In this document: in pieces, positions 1 to 10,479 of the stretch
Layout of the letters: each line of letters opens with the position of its first letter
How positions within the stretch are numbered: position 1 is the first letter of the stretch
Assembly (NCBI GenBank): GCA_043228905.1
Contig: JBHGNT010000013.1
Coordinates: forward strand, 2,790,001-2,854,000
From: Azolla caroliniana
Lineage: Eukaryota > Polypodiophyta
Direction of reading: 5' to 3'
DNA length: 64,000 nt
Notes under the pieces: generated by a model
Seen by the model: only the letters and a program-made list of their open reading frames with translations
What the model was told of the DNA's origin: nothing
Databases searched by the model: none
Program-made: the position numbers and the translations under genes

Positions 1-1351
1 GCCTCTTCATCCCCTTCTCGCTCATGTGACATAGCCTCTTGTGCCACAGCTCACCGGCAGTGGCGGATGCCACGTTCACTTCTTCCGGACATAACTGGGC
101 ATTCATCAGGTAAAATGTGTTTACCTTCCGGGCCCGAGCCACAATTAGGGTTCCTTTGCTAAACTTCATAACACCGTTCCGGATGCTACCCGTGTAGCCT
201 TCATCATCTAGCCGACCGGCTGATATCAGGTTCAGACGAACCTCCAGAACGTGTCGGACATCCTTCAGCAGCAACTTGCATCCGGTTGGTGTTGTCAGCC
301 ACACGTCTCCTTTGCCGACAATTCGGCATGTACCTTCATTCCCCATCCGGACACATCCGTGATCACCGGCTGAGTAGGATGAGAAGCATTTCCGGTCAGG
401 GGTAAGGTGGATTGACGCTCCAGAGTCGACCACCCAGGTCATCTCGTCGCCGGCAAGGTTTAGCTCACTCTCCTCGGTGATGAGCATAAACTCTTCTTCA
501 CTTGTTGCAATTGCCGTCGTTCCCTTTCGGTCCGTTCCCCTCCGGTGTTTACCGTTCCGGTCCGTTGTCCACTTCTAATTGGTACTGTTGGTTTCCTTGT
601 CTTTCCGGAAATGCCGACAGTTCTTCTGGAAGTGTCCCGGCTTGCCGCAATAGAAGCAAGTAGGCCTCCCCCTTGACTTTGACCGTGTCCCCGACTTTTC
701 CCGGTTCTGGGGACTACGGTTTCTTTGTCTTCCGCCTTCCGATTCGATAAGGAGCGCTTTGGAGTCGGAGCTCGTATCCTTATCTTTCCGACGCACCTCC
801 TCATCTAGCAAGCTCGACTTCACTCCTGCTAGGGATAACCGTTTCCCTTCCGTCCCGACGTTGCCCAAAGTGACAACCAACGTGTCCCAGCTATCCGGGA
901 GGGAACCGAGTAGGAGTAGCGCTAGTACCGCATCGGTGAGAGGTACTTCCAATGATGTTGCCTAGTGTATCAGCCCCTAGAAGGCATTCATGTGCTCCAC
1001 CATGCTGGAGCCATCTTGGTACCGGAGTCTTGCTAGCTTCCGGAATACCGAAACCTGATTAACAACATTTTTGTTCTGAAACATAATGCCGATCTTCTCC
1101 CAGAGCTCATGAGCCTTGCTCTCTTCATTGAAGTTGTTGTATAGACTCATTTTGATGAAGCACCGTATGTACGCCGTTGTCTTTATGTGCATCACCTCCC
1201 ATATCGTGGTGTCGATTTTTTCCGGTCTCTTGTCCCCGAACTGAACCGGCAGCCAAAGGTCTTTAACCACGAGCATGTCCCTCATCTTCGACTTCCACAC
1301 CGAATAGTTGGAGCCAGTGAGCTTGAAAATGCCTCCCAACGAATCGTCCAT
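1..1351 (-). pseudogene. Copia-1 gag-pol, decayed 5' portion
   Basis: Translation starts at 1351 with the gag segment MDDSLGGIFKLTGSNYSVWK. A CCHC zinc knuckle (CFYCGKPGHFQKNC) follows at about 617-659, then a protease with a DSGAS motif at about 413-433, then the GAG-pre-integrase region with an HKRLCH zinc-ligand motif near the window start. The frame is kept throughout, but in-frame TAG codons lie at about 970-982 (two, at positions that are glutamine in Copia-7) and another TAG at about 572-574. The copy cannot make a full protein. In this family Gag packages RNA and the pol enzymes mature and integrate the element. Confidence 0.85.
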
Positions 1352-1366
1352 TTCCTATGTCGTTTC

Positions 1367-1378
1367 GCTCTTATACCA
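1367..1378 (-). other. Primer binding site of Copia-1
   Basis: Minus strand reads TGGTATAAGAGC three bases inside the LTR. It matches the 3' end of initiator Met-tRNA (TGGTATCAGAGC) except for one substitution. Confidence 0.8.
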
Positions 1379-1381
1379 CTT

Positions 1382-2059
1382 TGCTAGGAACTACACTCGG
1401 CCACAACCGAGCTTAGAATCGAACACAAAAAACGGGGAATGAAAGAAAAAAAACACGACACAAAGGAGAGAAGGGTATAGAGGATGTTTAACGTGGAAAA
1501 CCTTGAGAGGGAAAAAAAACCACGGTAGTCCACAGACTCCAAACTATCACTATATCACAATGATTACAACAGTGAGCTCATGGAGGCAATGACCTCGTGC
1601 TCACGATCTTCGCCACAGGTGGCGGTTACAACAGAGGCAATGACCTCTTCCTCTCTCTCTCTCTCTCTCTCTCTCTGTACACTATTACGCGCTCTCTAGT
1701 CTTGAACCAACAAGAATGACAACAACAACACTCATATAAGTTTTCCCTAAGTCATATTTATACTAATATGACTTTTCGGCTATTTACAAATATAGCCCCG
1801 ATGGACTCTCAAAAGATATATTTACGAATATGTCCCTTCATCCGGTGAGCGCTCCTCACCGGGCCTGTATCATCCGGATCTTGCCAGGCACTCGTCATCC
1901 GGTTCTCCGTAGCCGAATACTCCTCATCCGGTTCTCATCGGGTCTTCCGTAGCTGGGTATTCCTCATCCGGTTTCGGGCTCGGCCTATCAGCCTCGACCG
2001 AGTTTGCTCATCGACACTGTTCTCCTCACTTCCCATCCGGAGGGACCTGTTTCCTAACA
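1382..2059 (-). repeat. 5' LTR of Copia-1
   Basis: On the minus strand it opens TGTTAGGAAACAGG and closes CCTAGCA just before the primer binding site. The U3 part (about 1880-1975) carries diverged tandem copies of a CATCCGG-containing unit of about 40 bp, seen in expanded form in the LTRs of Copia-7. A (CT)n run lies at about 1642-1675 and a TATA-like region near 1755. The partner LTR is outside the window, so age cannot be judged. Confidence 0.85.
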
Positions 2060-4335
2060 GAAGTGGCATGGGCAATGCTGGGAGAAAAGAGCATGCCCAA
2101 GTTCTATTGGGCCGAAGCGGTCCAACCGTGGTCTACATCCAAAATCGGATCGGGCGAAAAAGTGTCGGCACATGAGCTGTATTTCGGAAGGAAGCCGAAT
2201 CTACGACAGTTGAGGGTTTTCGGTAGCATCGGGTATGTGCATGTGCCGAAGGAGAAGCGGAGGAAGTTGGACGCGAAAGCTGAGAAGTATATCTTGGTCG
2301 GCTACTCAGACGAACAGAAGGGTTATAAGTGTTATAACCCCCGAACCAAACAAGCTCGCGTAAGTCGCGATGTTGTGTTCGCTGAGTCCACATCTTGGTA
2401 TTTGCCTTCGACTCCGGACCCCAACTCCAATTCGAGTTTTGAAGATGAGCTCAGCGAGGTTGAGATGCCTCCTGATGAATGCGAAGTCGGAACTCTAGAA
2501 GAGAGTTTGATCTCATTTCAGTGGACCGAATGAGCGACTAAGTCAGTTTGACCAGTCAATTGAAGAGCCGACGAGTAGTGGAGACTCGGCCGTGCATTCC
2601 CCACGTAGGACGCCGAAGAAACCGCTTACGCACAAAGAAAAGGGAAAGAAGAAGATGCCGGAGTACGGCACAGATAGGGACGAGTCGGATCGACGCGAAT
2701 CTGACTTTGAGAAGAGCGGTGATGGGCCTTCAAGAGCGAAGTCCGTGTCGGCCAGAATGGCCTCAACATCGGCTAATGTGCAATTACGCCGATCTATCCG
2801 CCAGAAGAACCCTGTTGTGTGGTTTGGATACAACGAGTACATGGCGCATCACCATGCGTACATGGCCTGTGTAGCGGACGTGTGTGAGCTGGAGAGTTAC
2901 ACAGAAGCGGCAAAGGATGCAAATTGGCGTGTTGCCATGGAGGAAGAAATGACCACACTTGCGGAGAATGAAACTTGGGACCTGGTTGACGCCCCCAAGG
3001 GTGTAAAGCCGATTGGATGCAGGTGGGTGTACAAGATCAAGTACATCACCGACGGCTCGGTCAACCGATACAAGGCCCGATTAGTAGCCGAAGGGTACGG
3101 GCAACAACATGACATCGATTACGATGAGATGTTTGCATCAATTGCGAAGATGACGACCGTCTGTGTTTTGCTTGTGGTAGCTGCAGCAAAGGGGTGGTAC
3201 TTACATCAGATGGATGTAAAGAATGTGTTCCTGCAAGGCGAGCTTGAGGAACAAGTGTACATGGTACAACCCGCTGGATTTCACTCTGGAACGAACACTT
3301 CGGTGGTATAACGGTTGAAGAAGTCCCTTTACGGACTAAAGCAACCCCCGCGTGCCTGGAACGCGAAGATCACGCAACGTTTGCGTCGGATGGGATTTGC
3401 GACGTCCAAATCGGACACTTCATTGTTTGTCCGGCAAGGTCGAATTGAGCCGGTTAGTATTTTACTTTATGTTGATGACTTGGTCATCGCCGATGTTGAC
3501 CTAGGTGAAATTGATTGCATAAAGCTCCAGCTTGCGACATCATTTGATACCTAGGGGACCTTCATTACTTTCTTGGGATCGAAGTGATCCGCACCCCGAA
3601 GGCATATTGATCAACCAACGACATTACGTGCTGAGTATGCCCTTCAAGTTTGGGATGGCGGACTGTAAGTCTGTCTCAACTCCTCTTGACAGAACCGTGA
3701 AGCTTCACCCTGACTCCGGAAAGGTCTGTGACCCGACAAGGTTTCGACAGATTGTTGGAAGTCTCATATACTTGACTATCACCTGACCGAACCTCAACTA
3801 CCCGGTCGGCTTGATTAGTCAGTACATGGCACGGCCAACTGAGGAGCACCTTCAATGTGCGCAACGTGTACTCAGGTACGCCAGTGGCACTAAGGACCGG
3901 GAGCTACTATATCGGACCGGTACTGCCGTGCAGCTAGTCGGCTATACGGATGCCAACTAGGCTGGAAACGCTGACGATCGCCGATCCACATCCGGATTTG
4001 CGTTCTCCCTTGGGAGCGCCGCGATCGCGTGGAGGAGCAAGAAGCAGCCGACAGTTGCACTGTTGAGCACAGAGGATGAGTATCGAGGAGCGGCTGTCGC
4101 AACATGCGAAGCCATATGGCTGAAGTGGCTACTTAAGGATCTGTAGGTGGAGGTGTCCGATCCGACAACGATCTACTGAGACAACCTCAGCAACATCCAA
4201 CTTGAGAAGAACGCCGTCTTCCACGCCTGGACTAAGAACATTGAGGTGCACTACCACTTTGTCCGTGAGCGTGTCCTCTCTGGTGAAGTTGAACTTCAGT
4301 ATGTTTCGACAGATCGATAGACCGCCGACATAAGG
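2060..4335 (+). pseudogene. Copia-2 pol: integrase end, reverse transcriptase, RNase H
   Basis: The integrase C-terminal part (2063-2533) contains KSMPKFYWAEAV and the FGRKPNLR block. After a stop and a frame change comes the linker and reverse transcriptase (2592-3311) with WVYKIKY, RYKARLVAEGY and HQMDVKNVFLQGE. It continues past one stop into KKSLYGLKQPPRAW and the catalytic LLYVDDLV (about 3462-3485). A further frameshift near 3545 leads to RNase H (about 3900-4330), which is broken by stops at the positions of DW and YCDN. The reverse transcriptase active site is preserved, but at least seven stops or frameshifts make it inactive. Confidence 0.85.
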
Positions 4336-4342
4336 TGCCGAT

Positions 4343-4356
4343 CTTGAGGGGGAGAA
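4343..4356 (+). other. Upstream polypurine tract-like motif of Copia-2
   Basis: CTTGAGGGGGAGAA at the end of pol, about 200 bp before a second copy of CTTGAGGGGGAG that abuts the LTR (4541-4552). In the pol frame it encodes the ILRGR end of the protein. The same duplicated arrangement recurs in Copia-6 and Copia-10 and, degenerate, in Copia-3. Confidence 0.6.
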
Positions 4357-4540
4357 AAGTCCCGCAAGACCAAGGAAAGGAGCAGGAAAGGTGCGGAAGT
4401 GAAGGCGGATCCGTGGAAGAGTCCGGAAGCGAACGAGATGGCAGCGGCTGAAAGAAAGAGCCTACATGGGGGAGATGAAGCCAACAAGGTGTGAAGCCAA
4501 GAGAAACCGGAGCGAAGGACCGGAAGAGCCTCAAGTTGAG

Positions 4541-4552
4541 CTTGAGGGGGAG
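4541..4552 (+). other. Polypurine tract of Copia-2
   Basis: CTTGAGGGGGAG directly before the LTR start TGTTGTGA. This is the expected plus-strand priming site for reverse transcription. Confidence 0.8.
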
Positions 4553-4952
4553 TGTTGTGATACAAGCTCAACATTGGCCGGATCGGTGCGTAAACCGGTG
4601 CGAAAACCGGTGCGCAACAAGAGGCCGGATCGGTGCGGAAACCGGGAGGCCGTTGAATAGATATTCCGCGAGGGAATATATTTGGGAGTTAGTGTAGGAG
4701 CTCAGTTATGAGCATTGAAGTACGTGTTAGTACTTCTGTCAGTCCGTATGGACTTGTATAAAAGAGCTCCCTGAGCACATCCTACATGTACAGAGTTTTT
4801 ACACATTATTTTGAATTCAGTTTGCTTCTGTGTGTTATTTTTTCCCTCTCTGTCTCTCCTGCATACATTGTGTCCGAAGCTCTCTAGTAAACATGTTGTT
4901 TCCTCCTGTTGGTATTCTGTGTGTCGTATAGCTTTTGACGTTACATTTTACA
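4553..4952 (+). repeat. 3' LTR of Copia-2
   Basis: It begins TGTTGTGATACAAGCTC and ends TTACATTTTACA, aligning with the Copia-3 LTR (shared inner text AAGTACxTGTTAGTACTTCTGTCA, then a TATAAAA box near 4756 and a CT-rich stretch). The 400-bp length is like the Copia-6 LTRs (394 and 414 bp). Confidence 0.8.
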
Positions 4953-5194
4953 CCAAGTTCTCTTTCTTCTCTCACTGTCTTGTGCTCTGTACTGACTCCA
5001 GGATGAAGGTGAAGCCTCTGCTTGCGCAGGAAGCCCGTCAACTCCCGACTAGAGGTTCATCGTCCTGAGTTTTTGTGTGTGCGCGTGTTTCGTGAGCTCG
5101 TAGCTCTGATACTGGGCAGGTTCGGTTGTACTCCTCTTTGCATAGTCCATTTTGTTTCATTGTATCCGATTTCTCTCTCTATGTTGTGTACGCA
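4953..5194. other. Intergenic stretch, no recognisable gene
   Basis: Between the Copia-2 LTR and the first Gypsy-1 coding similarity. It is moderately CT-rich, with short frames only, and may be LTR or leader sequence of a decayed element. I could not assign it. Confidence 0.4.
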
Positions 5195-5970
5195 TCACCA
5201 TTCTGTCTCCGTCTGTGGCTCGCATTTACCCGAGTCTTGCGTCGGAACCCGAACCTTGGCACGACCCCTTCGGAAGCTAATGTTGTTAAACTGCAAGTTC
5301 TGCTTGATATTAGTGGAACATAACCATGGGCGACCTAGCAAAATAGGGTATGCATCCGGGCGTCGAGAGCCAAAACAACGGTTGCAATTTCGAAGGCATG
5401 GCCACCTATCACGATTTTTAATTTTCAGACCAACTCCGATGGTCGAACAGAACACGTATCCGCCATACGGAGCTAGAATGGGCACACTTCCCACTCCGTA
5501 ATGCTGAGCCGATTACACGTGGCCTTACTGATAACGTTACCAGAACCTTCATCGATAATATAGCTTGTGACTTCCAGTCCTTGCAGAACCACCGTGATGG
5601 CCGGATTCTGATGGTCAATCATTGCTAGCCTCGTACTAGATTCTGTAAAATTAGTCGAAATTTCGACTTCGGCCACACCCCATATTTGTGTTCCTACAGT
5701 CTACCAGAATCAAGGAACTAGGTTTAATAACTTATCCATTGTCAGGGTAATCTCACAGTTGGCAAGTGCTTCCCATATCGGATCCTCCATTGATGCCGTC
5801 TCTTGTTCGTGGGAAAATGAAGCTGTGTTCACCAACTCCTGGCACATGCGGTTAACATTGGTTTCATTCGCCTTCTCAACCCAAGCTTTATCAACTTCGT
5901 GGATCTCATCTTGCTCTGCCCATTCCATGCTCTTGGCCTTACTGTGGGTTGTGACTTGTTGGGATCTAAT
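5195..5970 (-). pseudogene. Gypsy-1: gag-protease fragment of a Ty3/Gypsy element
   Basis: On the minus strand a gag-linker segment (ending ALANCEITLTMDKLLNLVP, about 5710-5800) is followed by a retropepsin region (5473-5676: ITVVLQGLEVTSYIIDEGSG and SKATCNRLSITEWE). The typical retropepsin end, YPILLGRPWL, then leads to FRRGRAKVRVPTQ (about 5260-5370). The protein type is that of non-chromodomain plant Gypsy elements (Tat-like by resemblance). Stops and frameshifts separate the blocks. It is arranged head-to-head with the plus-strand Gypsy-2 copy of the same family. Confidence 0.7.
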
Positions 5971-8602
5971 TTGGCAAGCCTTGGCCAACTGCAAAATTTC
6001 AATGCCCCTCAACAAGTTCCTGAATCTCGTTCCTCGATTCAAAGAAACTATGGTGGCAATAGCCAGTGAAAAGGAACGACCGACTGCACCGATTCACCTC
6101 GCCGAAACAAGCAATGGACTAGTCGGGATGGATGCATAGAGCCCGACCATGGTGGTTCCGATGTGAACGTAATCAGTTTGGCCACATGCGACTGACTAAG
6201 GATTATTCAATGGGAAGCTTGCCGATTCTAGCTAAGGATGGCGGACACCCACTCTGTAAGACTGCTCGGTCTAATTCGGCACCTTGAATTTGTAATCGGT
6301 GGGCATATGTTTCGATTTCAGTGGGCATGATGCACATGGAAACCCCAACTGTGAACCCAATTCTGCTCAGATGAATGTGGCTACGGACGACAAACATTAA
6401 GCAGAATTGGGAGCAAAACATCATAACCTTCCGACGAGGAAAAACAAAGATTGATGTCTCGACCGAAGAACGAACATCCACAACCAAGGACACAACACTA
6501 CTTTATGACAAAGGAGTCCATATACTCGATGGGCTAGCCAATGACGAAATTGACCATACTTAGAAGAGAACCCGAAAATCATACCACTTTTCGAAATCGA
6601 TGTCGTCGAGGCCGTCAACTTGTACGTATCTGGGAGGGACACCACGACGGAGGAAACCTTAAGGGAACTACACCCAACCTTAAGAGAAGCCCTTGAGCGA
6701 GAGATGGCGATCACGAGTGAAGGCCTTGACAATGGAAGAAATCAATTTAGGAACAATCGAGGACCCTCGGTCGGTTAAAATCGCCAAGGAGCGAGCCTTG
6801 GCCGAGCGATCATCGATGATGGTACTGTTAAAAGAATATAAAGATGTATCCACATGGTCATACAGTGACATGCAAGGCCTCGACCCTCAGTATTATAAAC
6901 ATCAGATACATCTGAACAAAGGCGCCAAATAGGTCTAGTAGAGGTGGTACCGCATGAACCCCAACTACGCGGGCAAGGTTAAGGAATAAATCAATAAGCT
7001 ATTACAAGTTAGTTTTATTCATCCAATGAAGCAAGCCACCTGGTTTAGTCCGATTGTCGTCGCGCCGAAGAAAAATGGGAAGATCCGGGTTTGTGTCAAT
7101 TACCGAAAACTCAATGCAGTTACTATTACATATGCTTTCCCTCTACTGCTCGCTGATGGCGTACTAGATGCCGTGGAAGGCCACAAAGTCTACAGCTTCC
7201 TAGACGGGTTTAGTGGGTACAACCAGATTCGGATGAACCCGGACGACTAGGAAAAAACAACCTTCTTCACGGAATGGGCCGTTTTCGTGGCGGTGGTGAT
7301 GATGTTTGGTCTCAAAACGACGTCAGCCACTTTCCAATGGATCATTAAGGAAATCTTTAGGGACTACATTCCAGCCTTAATGCAAATATTTTTAGATGAT
7401 TTTGTGGTATATGGCCATCTAATGGAGCACCTTGATCACTTGCACCTCTGCCCGGCAGATGCCGCACAACCTGACTAAGCCCGAGTCCTGCAAAATGCGC
7501 ATTCAGTGCCACTAGCGGGGCTCTACTTAGACACATCGTCATCCAGGAAGGGATCGTTGTAGATCCCGACAAAGTCAATTCCATCCTCGAAGCTCCCGCA
7601 CCGAAAAACGCAAAAGCCTTGAACCTCTTTCTAGGACAAATCCGATGGCATAACTGAATGCTCTACTACCTGGCTGACTTCACAACACCCTTACACGCAG
7701 CAGTTCACCGTACGCCGTTTCGGTGAACCACCATGAAGGATGAGGCATACAATGCACTCAAAATAATGCTATCCTAAGTTTGAAAAAAACCCTTCCACGT
7801 GTTCGTCGATGCTTCCGACACAAGAATCGGGAGTGCGTTGATACAACTGACCGCACTGAATTGGTATCAACCGGTGTATTACACCAATTGGTGACTCTCG
7901 GCAGCAGAAAAGAATTATTCAGCCACCGAGCGGGAGGCTGTTGGCATGATCTATAGTATCACCAAGTTTCGGCATTACCTACTCGGCCGGAAATTCACTT
8001 TTCATGTTGACCACTTGACGCTCCTTTACCTAGTCCCGAAACAATCACTCATTGATCGATTGGCCAGATGGATGCTCTTATTACAAGAAATCGATGTTGA
8101 CATTCAACACAGGCTAGGGGTAGATAAAGCCTTAGCTGACTATCTGAGCCGACTTGAGTAAGGAGAAACACCTGATGGCGTATAGGATGGCTTCCCGGAT
8201 GGGGAAATTTTTCAAATCGACTCGATCAATTCCGGTGATGACAAGTGGCTTGACGATATGACATACTTCCTAACCTCGGGCTTGCCACCTACCAACATGT
8301 CACTTGACAAGAAAAAACGATTAGTAGTCCAAAATTTACACTTCTGCGTACTTCACGACACACTATATCACAAGAGCGCAGACGACATTTGGCGTCAAAT
8401 TGTTTGATAGTTCAAAAAAGACGTAATCTTACACGAAGCGCATTCTGGCATCGCAAGCGGGCATTTCGCTGGAGATGCAACAACCTGAAAAGTGTGGCAG
8501 AGTGGCCTTTGGTGGCCGACAACGCAAAAGGACGTTGTGAAGTTCTGCAGCCAATGTGACTTATGCCTACGAATGGGACAACCGATAGAACAAGCACGCA
8601 TG
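5971..8602 (+). pseudogene. Gypsy-2 gag-linker, protease, RT, RNase H and integrase zinc domain
   Basis: LNKFLNLVPRFKETM (about 5995-6045) marks the gag linker. WLRTTNIKQNWEQN with FRRGKTKIDVST (6375-6480) is the end of the protease. The reverse transcriptase follows: EYKDVSTWSY (about 6833), SPIVVAPKKNGKIRVCVNYRKLNA (7044-7115), YSFLDGFSGYNQIR (about 7193-7235) and the catalytic FLDD (about 7391-7402). RNase H includes HVFVDASDTRIGSAL (about 7798) and GRKFTFHVDHLTL with ADYLSRLE (7994-8158). The integrase zinc-binding segment (HEAHSGIASGHF ... CSQCDLC, 8434-8570) ends at the MITE. At least ten stops and several frameshifts show it is long dead. Confidence 0.8.
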
Positions 8603-9147
8603 TAACTATCGGCAATGGTTTGGTTTGAACTGAACCGAACCGTGAAACCGTGGTTTAATGGCTTAATAGTTTCAACGGTTCAGGTTTTTAAAAATGGTTC
8701 GGTTCGGTTTCATTCGTAAAAAACCGCGGTTTAAACGGTTTAACGGTTTTTTATGTTTTATTTTTTCTTTAAAAATTTAAAAAATTTTAAATTTTTTTTA
8801 AAAATGTTTGAAAATTGTTTTTAAACAATCTTTTCATTTTTAGACCTTATTTTCACATTTTAGGAACATCTTAAAAATTATAAAAAAGTTAAAAAATGAA
8901 ATATTATAAATTTTAAAAAATAAAAAATAAAAAATAAAAAATAAAAAATAAAAAATAAAAAATTTGACCTATGTTGAAAACCGAAACTGAACCACGAAAC
9001 CACGGTTTTTACGGTTTAATGGTTTAACGGTTTGAAAAATGTTTAATGGTTCGGTTTGGTTCAGGTTCCAAAAAATTTAAACAGTTCGGTTCCAAACCGG
9101 TTTGGTTTGGACCCTCTCAAATCGAATCGAACCGTTGCTGATTGTTA
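8603..9147. mobile_element. MITE-1: hAT-like miniature inverted-repeat element
   Basis: A 545-bp AT-rich insert flanked by the perfect 8-bp duplication cacgcatg (8595-8602 and 9148-9155). The ends are imperfect inverted repeats: the left reads TAACTATCGGCAATGGTT and the reverse complement of the right reads TAACAATCAGCAACGGTT (14 of 18 match or better). Subterminal inverted copies of GGTTCGGTTTGG-like sequence lie inside, around an A/T core with an AAAATA tandem run (about 8925-8960). There is no coding capacity. The 8-bp duplication fits the hAT superfamily. Removing the insert and one duplication copy rejoins the Gypsy-2 integrase in frame. Confidence 0.85.
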
Positions 9148-9155
9148 CACGCATG

Positions 9156-9485
9156 CCACACCAGCCAATCGTACCCCTTGATCCTTTTCAGAAGTGGGAT
9201 CTCGATTTTGTGGGCCCATTGAAACAGGTAGTGGCACGAACTGGGAATCGTTACGTCATTATCACAACCGATTACTGCACCAAGTGGGTGGAGGCAAAGT
9301 CACTTTGAGTCAAGACGACCGCATCTACGGAAAAATTCTTCTACGAAAATATTTGGTGCACGTATGGGTTTCCATTCGAATTAATAAGTGACCAAGGAAG
9401 CCACTTTATCAACAGATTGGTATATGACCTCACGAATGACTACGCCGTGGTGCATAAAAAGAATACGCCTTACTATCCACAGGCA
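9156..9485 (+). pseudogene. Gypsy-2 integrase core, first part
   Basis: WDLDFVGPL (about 9200) carries the first catalytic aspartate and is followed by YVIITTDYCTKWVEAK. The second aspartate sits in ELISDQGSHF (about 9378-9408). The block ends at KKNTPYYPQA (9456-9485), where the AT-rich element is inserted. One stop lies after AKSL near 9306. Confidence 0.8.
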
Positions 9486-10467
9486 TAGATTGACCCATGT
9501 GTAATATTCGTGGTATTCAACATCCGTAATATTCACGATATTCGAGAATATAAAACGGCCCCAAGAATATTATAAAACCTTTCGTTTACATATACATGTA
9601 CACACATACATATATGATATATGTATATATATACACATACATATATGATATATACATATACATACATGTGTATACACACACATATATCACTCATATATGT
9701 ATATACACACATACATCAATAATTAATTAACTCACTAATATCATAATTAATTAATTCACTTAAACATTAAATGATTCACTAATATCATAATTAATTAATT
9801 CACTTAAAACATTAAATGATTCGCTAATATCATAATTAATTAATTCACTTAAACATTAATTGATTCACTAATATCATAATTAATTAATTCACTTAAACAT
9901 TAATTGACTAACTAATACATTAATTAATTAATTCACTTAAAGATTAATTGACTCACTAATACATTAATTAATTTACTAATACTGTATACATATCTTAATT
10001 CACTAAACAATTAATTGAAAAATATTAGTTAATTAATTGGGGCTTCTACTAAACTTAGCTAAACTTCTGGTTTTAGTGAAAGCCTGAGTTTGGAGCTGAG
10101 AACAGGATGTAGGATTAGAATAGAGCATGAGAGGGAGTCACGGACATGGGCTCAAAAGAAAGAAATATTGTCGAGATTAGGACTATGACATAGATTAGGG
10201 TTTTTCAGCCGAAACCCTAATTTTCTGGCCAAGAACAATATGCAGAGGGAAGCGAGGGCAGCACGCACAGGGAGGGAGTAGGGTGAGGCTTCCTCATTCA
10301 CTGCTCGCTGTTCGTTCACTCGCTTACAGGATAAAAACATTTTTTTATTTTTTATTTTTTAAAAGAAATAAAGAAAAAAAAAGAAAACGGATACATTTAC
10401 ATGCATTCGTATTCCTATTTGTATGGATTTGTGGGGCAGGTCCCACGAATGTGAATATGTCAATCTA
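9486..10467. mobile_element. 982-bp AT-rich non-coding element with terminal inverted repeats
   Basis: The left end TAGATTGACCCATG and the reverse complement of the right end TAGATTGACATATT share a 9-bp terminus; further in, both carry ATTCGTGG. The insert separates two adjacent integrase codons of Gypsy-2. Flanks tatccacaggca (9474-9485) and tatctgtaggta (10468-10479) look like an aged duplication of 9-12 bp differing mainly by transitions, which would suit a Mutator-like element. Inside are TATA-rich dinucleotide runs (9580-9715), a minisatellite (9719-9975) and no coding frame above noise. Confidence 0.65.
9719..9975. repeat. AT-rich minisatellite, period about 49 bp
   Basis: Five or so imperfect copies of a unit containing ATTAATTAATTCACTTAAA and then a variable ACATTAAATGATTCACTAAT segment. 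It lies wholly within the 982-bp inserted element. Confidence 0.75.
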
Positions 10468-10479
10468 TATCTGTAGGTA

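Larger units (their letters stand above)
1..2059 (-). mobile_element. Copia-1: Ty1/Copia LTR retrotransposon, 5' part, cut by window edge
   Basis: Read on the minus strand the element begins with its 5' LTR (2059 down to 1382), then a primer binding site, gag, zinc knuckle, protease and the start of the GAG-pre-integrase region, where the window ends. It sits in the integrase frame of plus-strand Copia-2, so its right junction is followed by the expected target duplication gaagt (2060-2064); the other copy lies outside the window. Its gag is of the same type as that of Copia-7 and unlike that of Copia-9 and Copia-11. Confidence 0.9.
2060..4952 (+). mobile_element. Copia-2: Ty1/Copia element, 3' half, interrupted by Copia-1
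   Basis: The segment from mid-integrase through reverse transcriptase, RNase H and a post-pol tail to the 3' LTR is present. The upstream half lies to the left of Copia-1, outside the window. Its pol is close to that of minus-strand Copia-6 (shared motifs KSMPKFYWAEAV and HELYFGRKPNLR). The LTR resembles those of Copia-3 and Copia-6. The base string ccaag after the LTR (4953-4957) is the candidate target duplication; its partner is not visible. Confidence 0.88.

Noticed and set aside
460-804. Arginine-rich open frame on the minus strand (also similar frames at 57229-57486 and 63302-63559)
   Set aside because: These are out-of-frame readings of the basic gag/zinc-knuckle region of Copia elements; the true frame is identified by CCHC and DSGAS motifs.
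10200-10225. Telomere-type repeat (AAACCCTAA)
   Set aside because: Single occurrence inside an inserted element; no tandem array.
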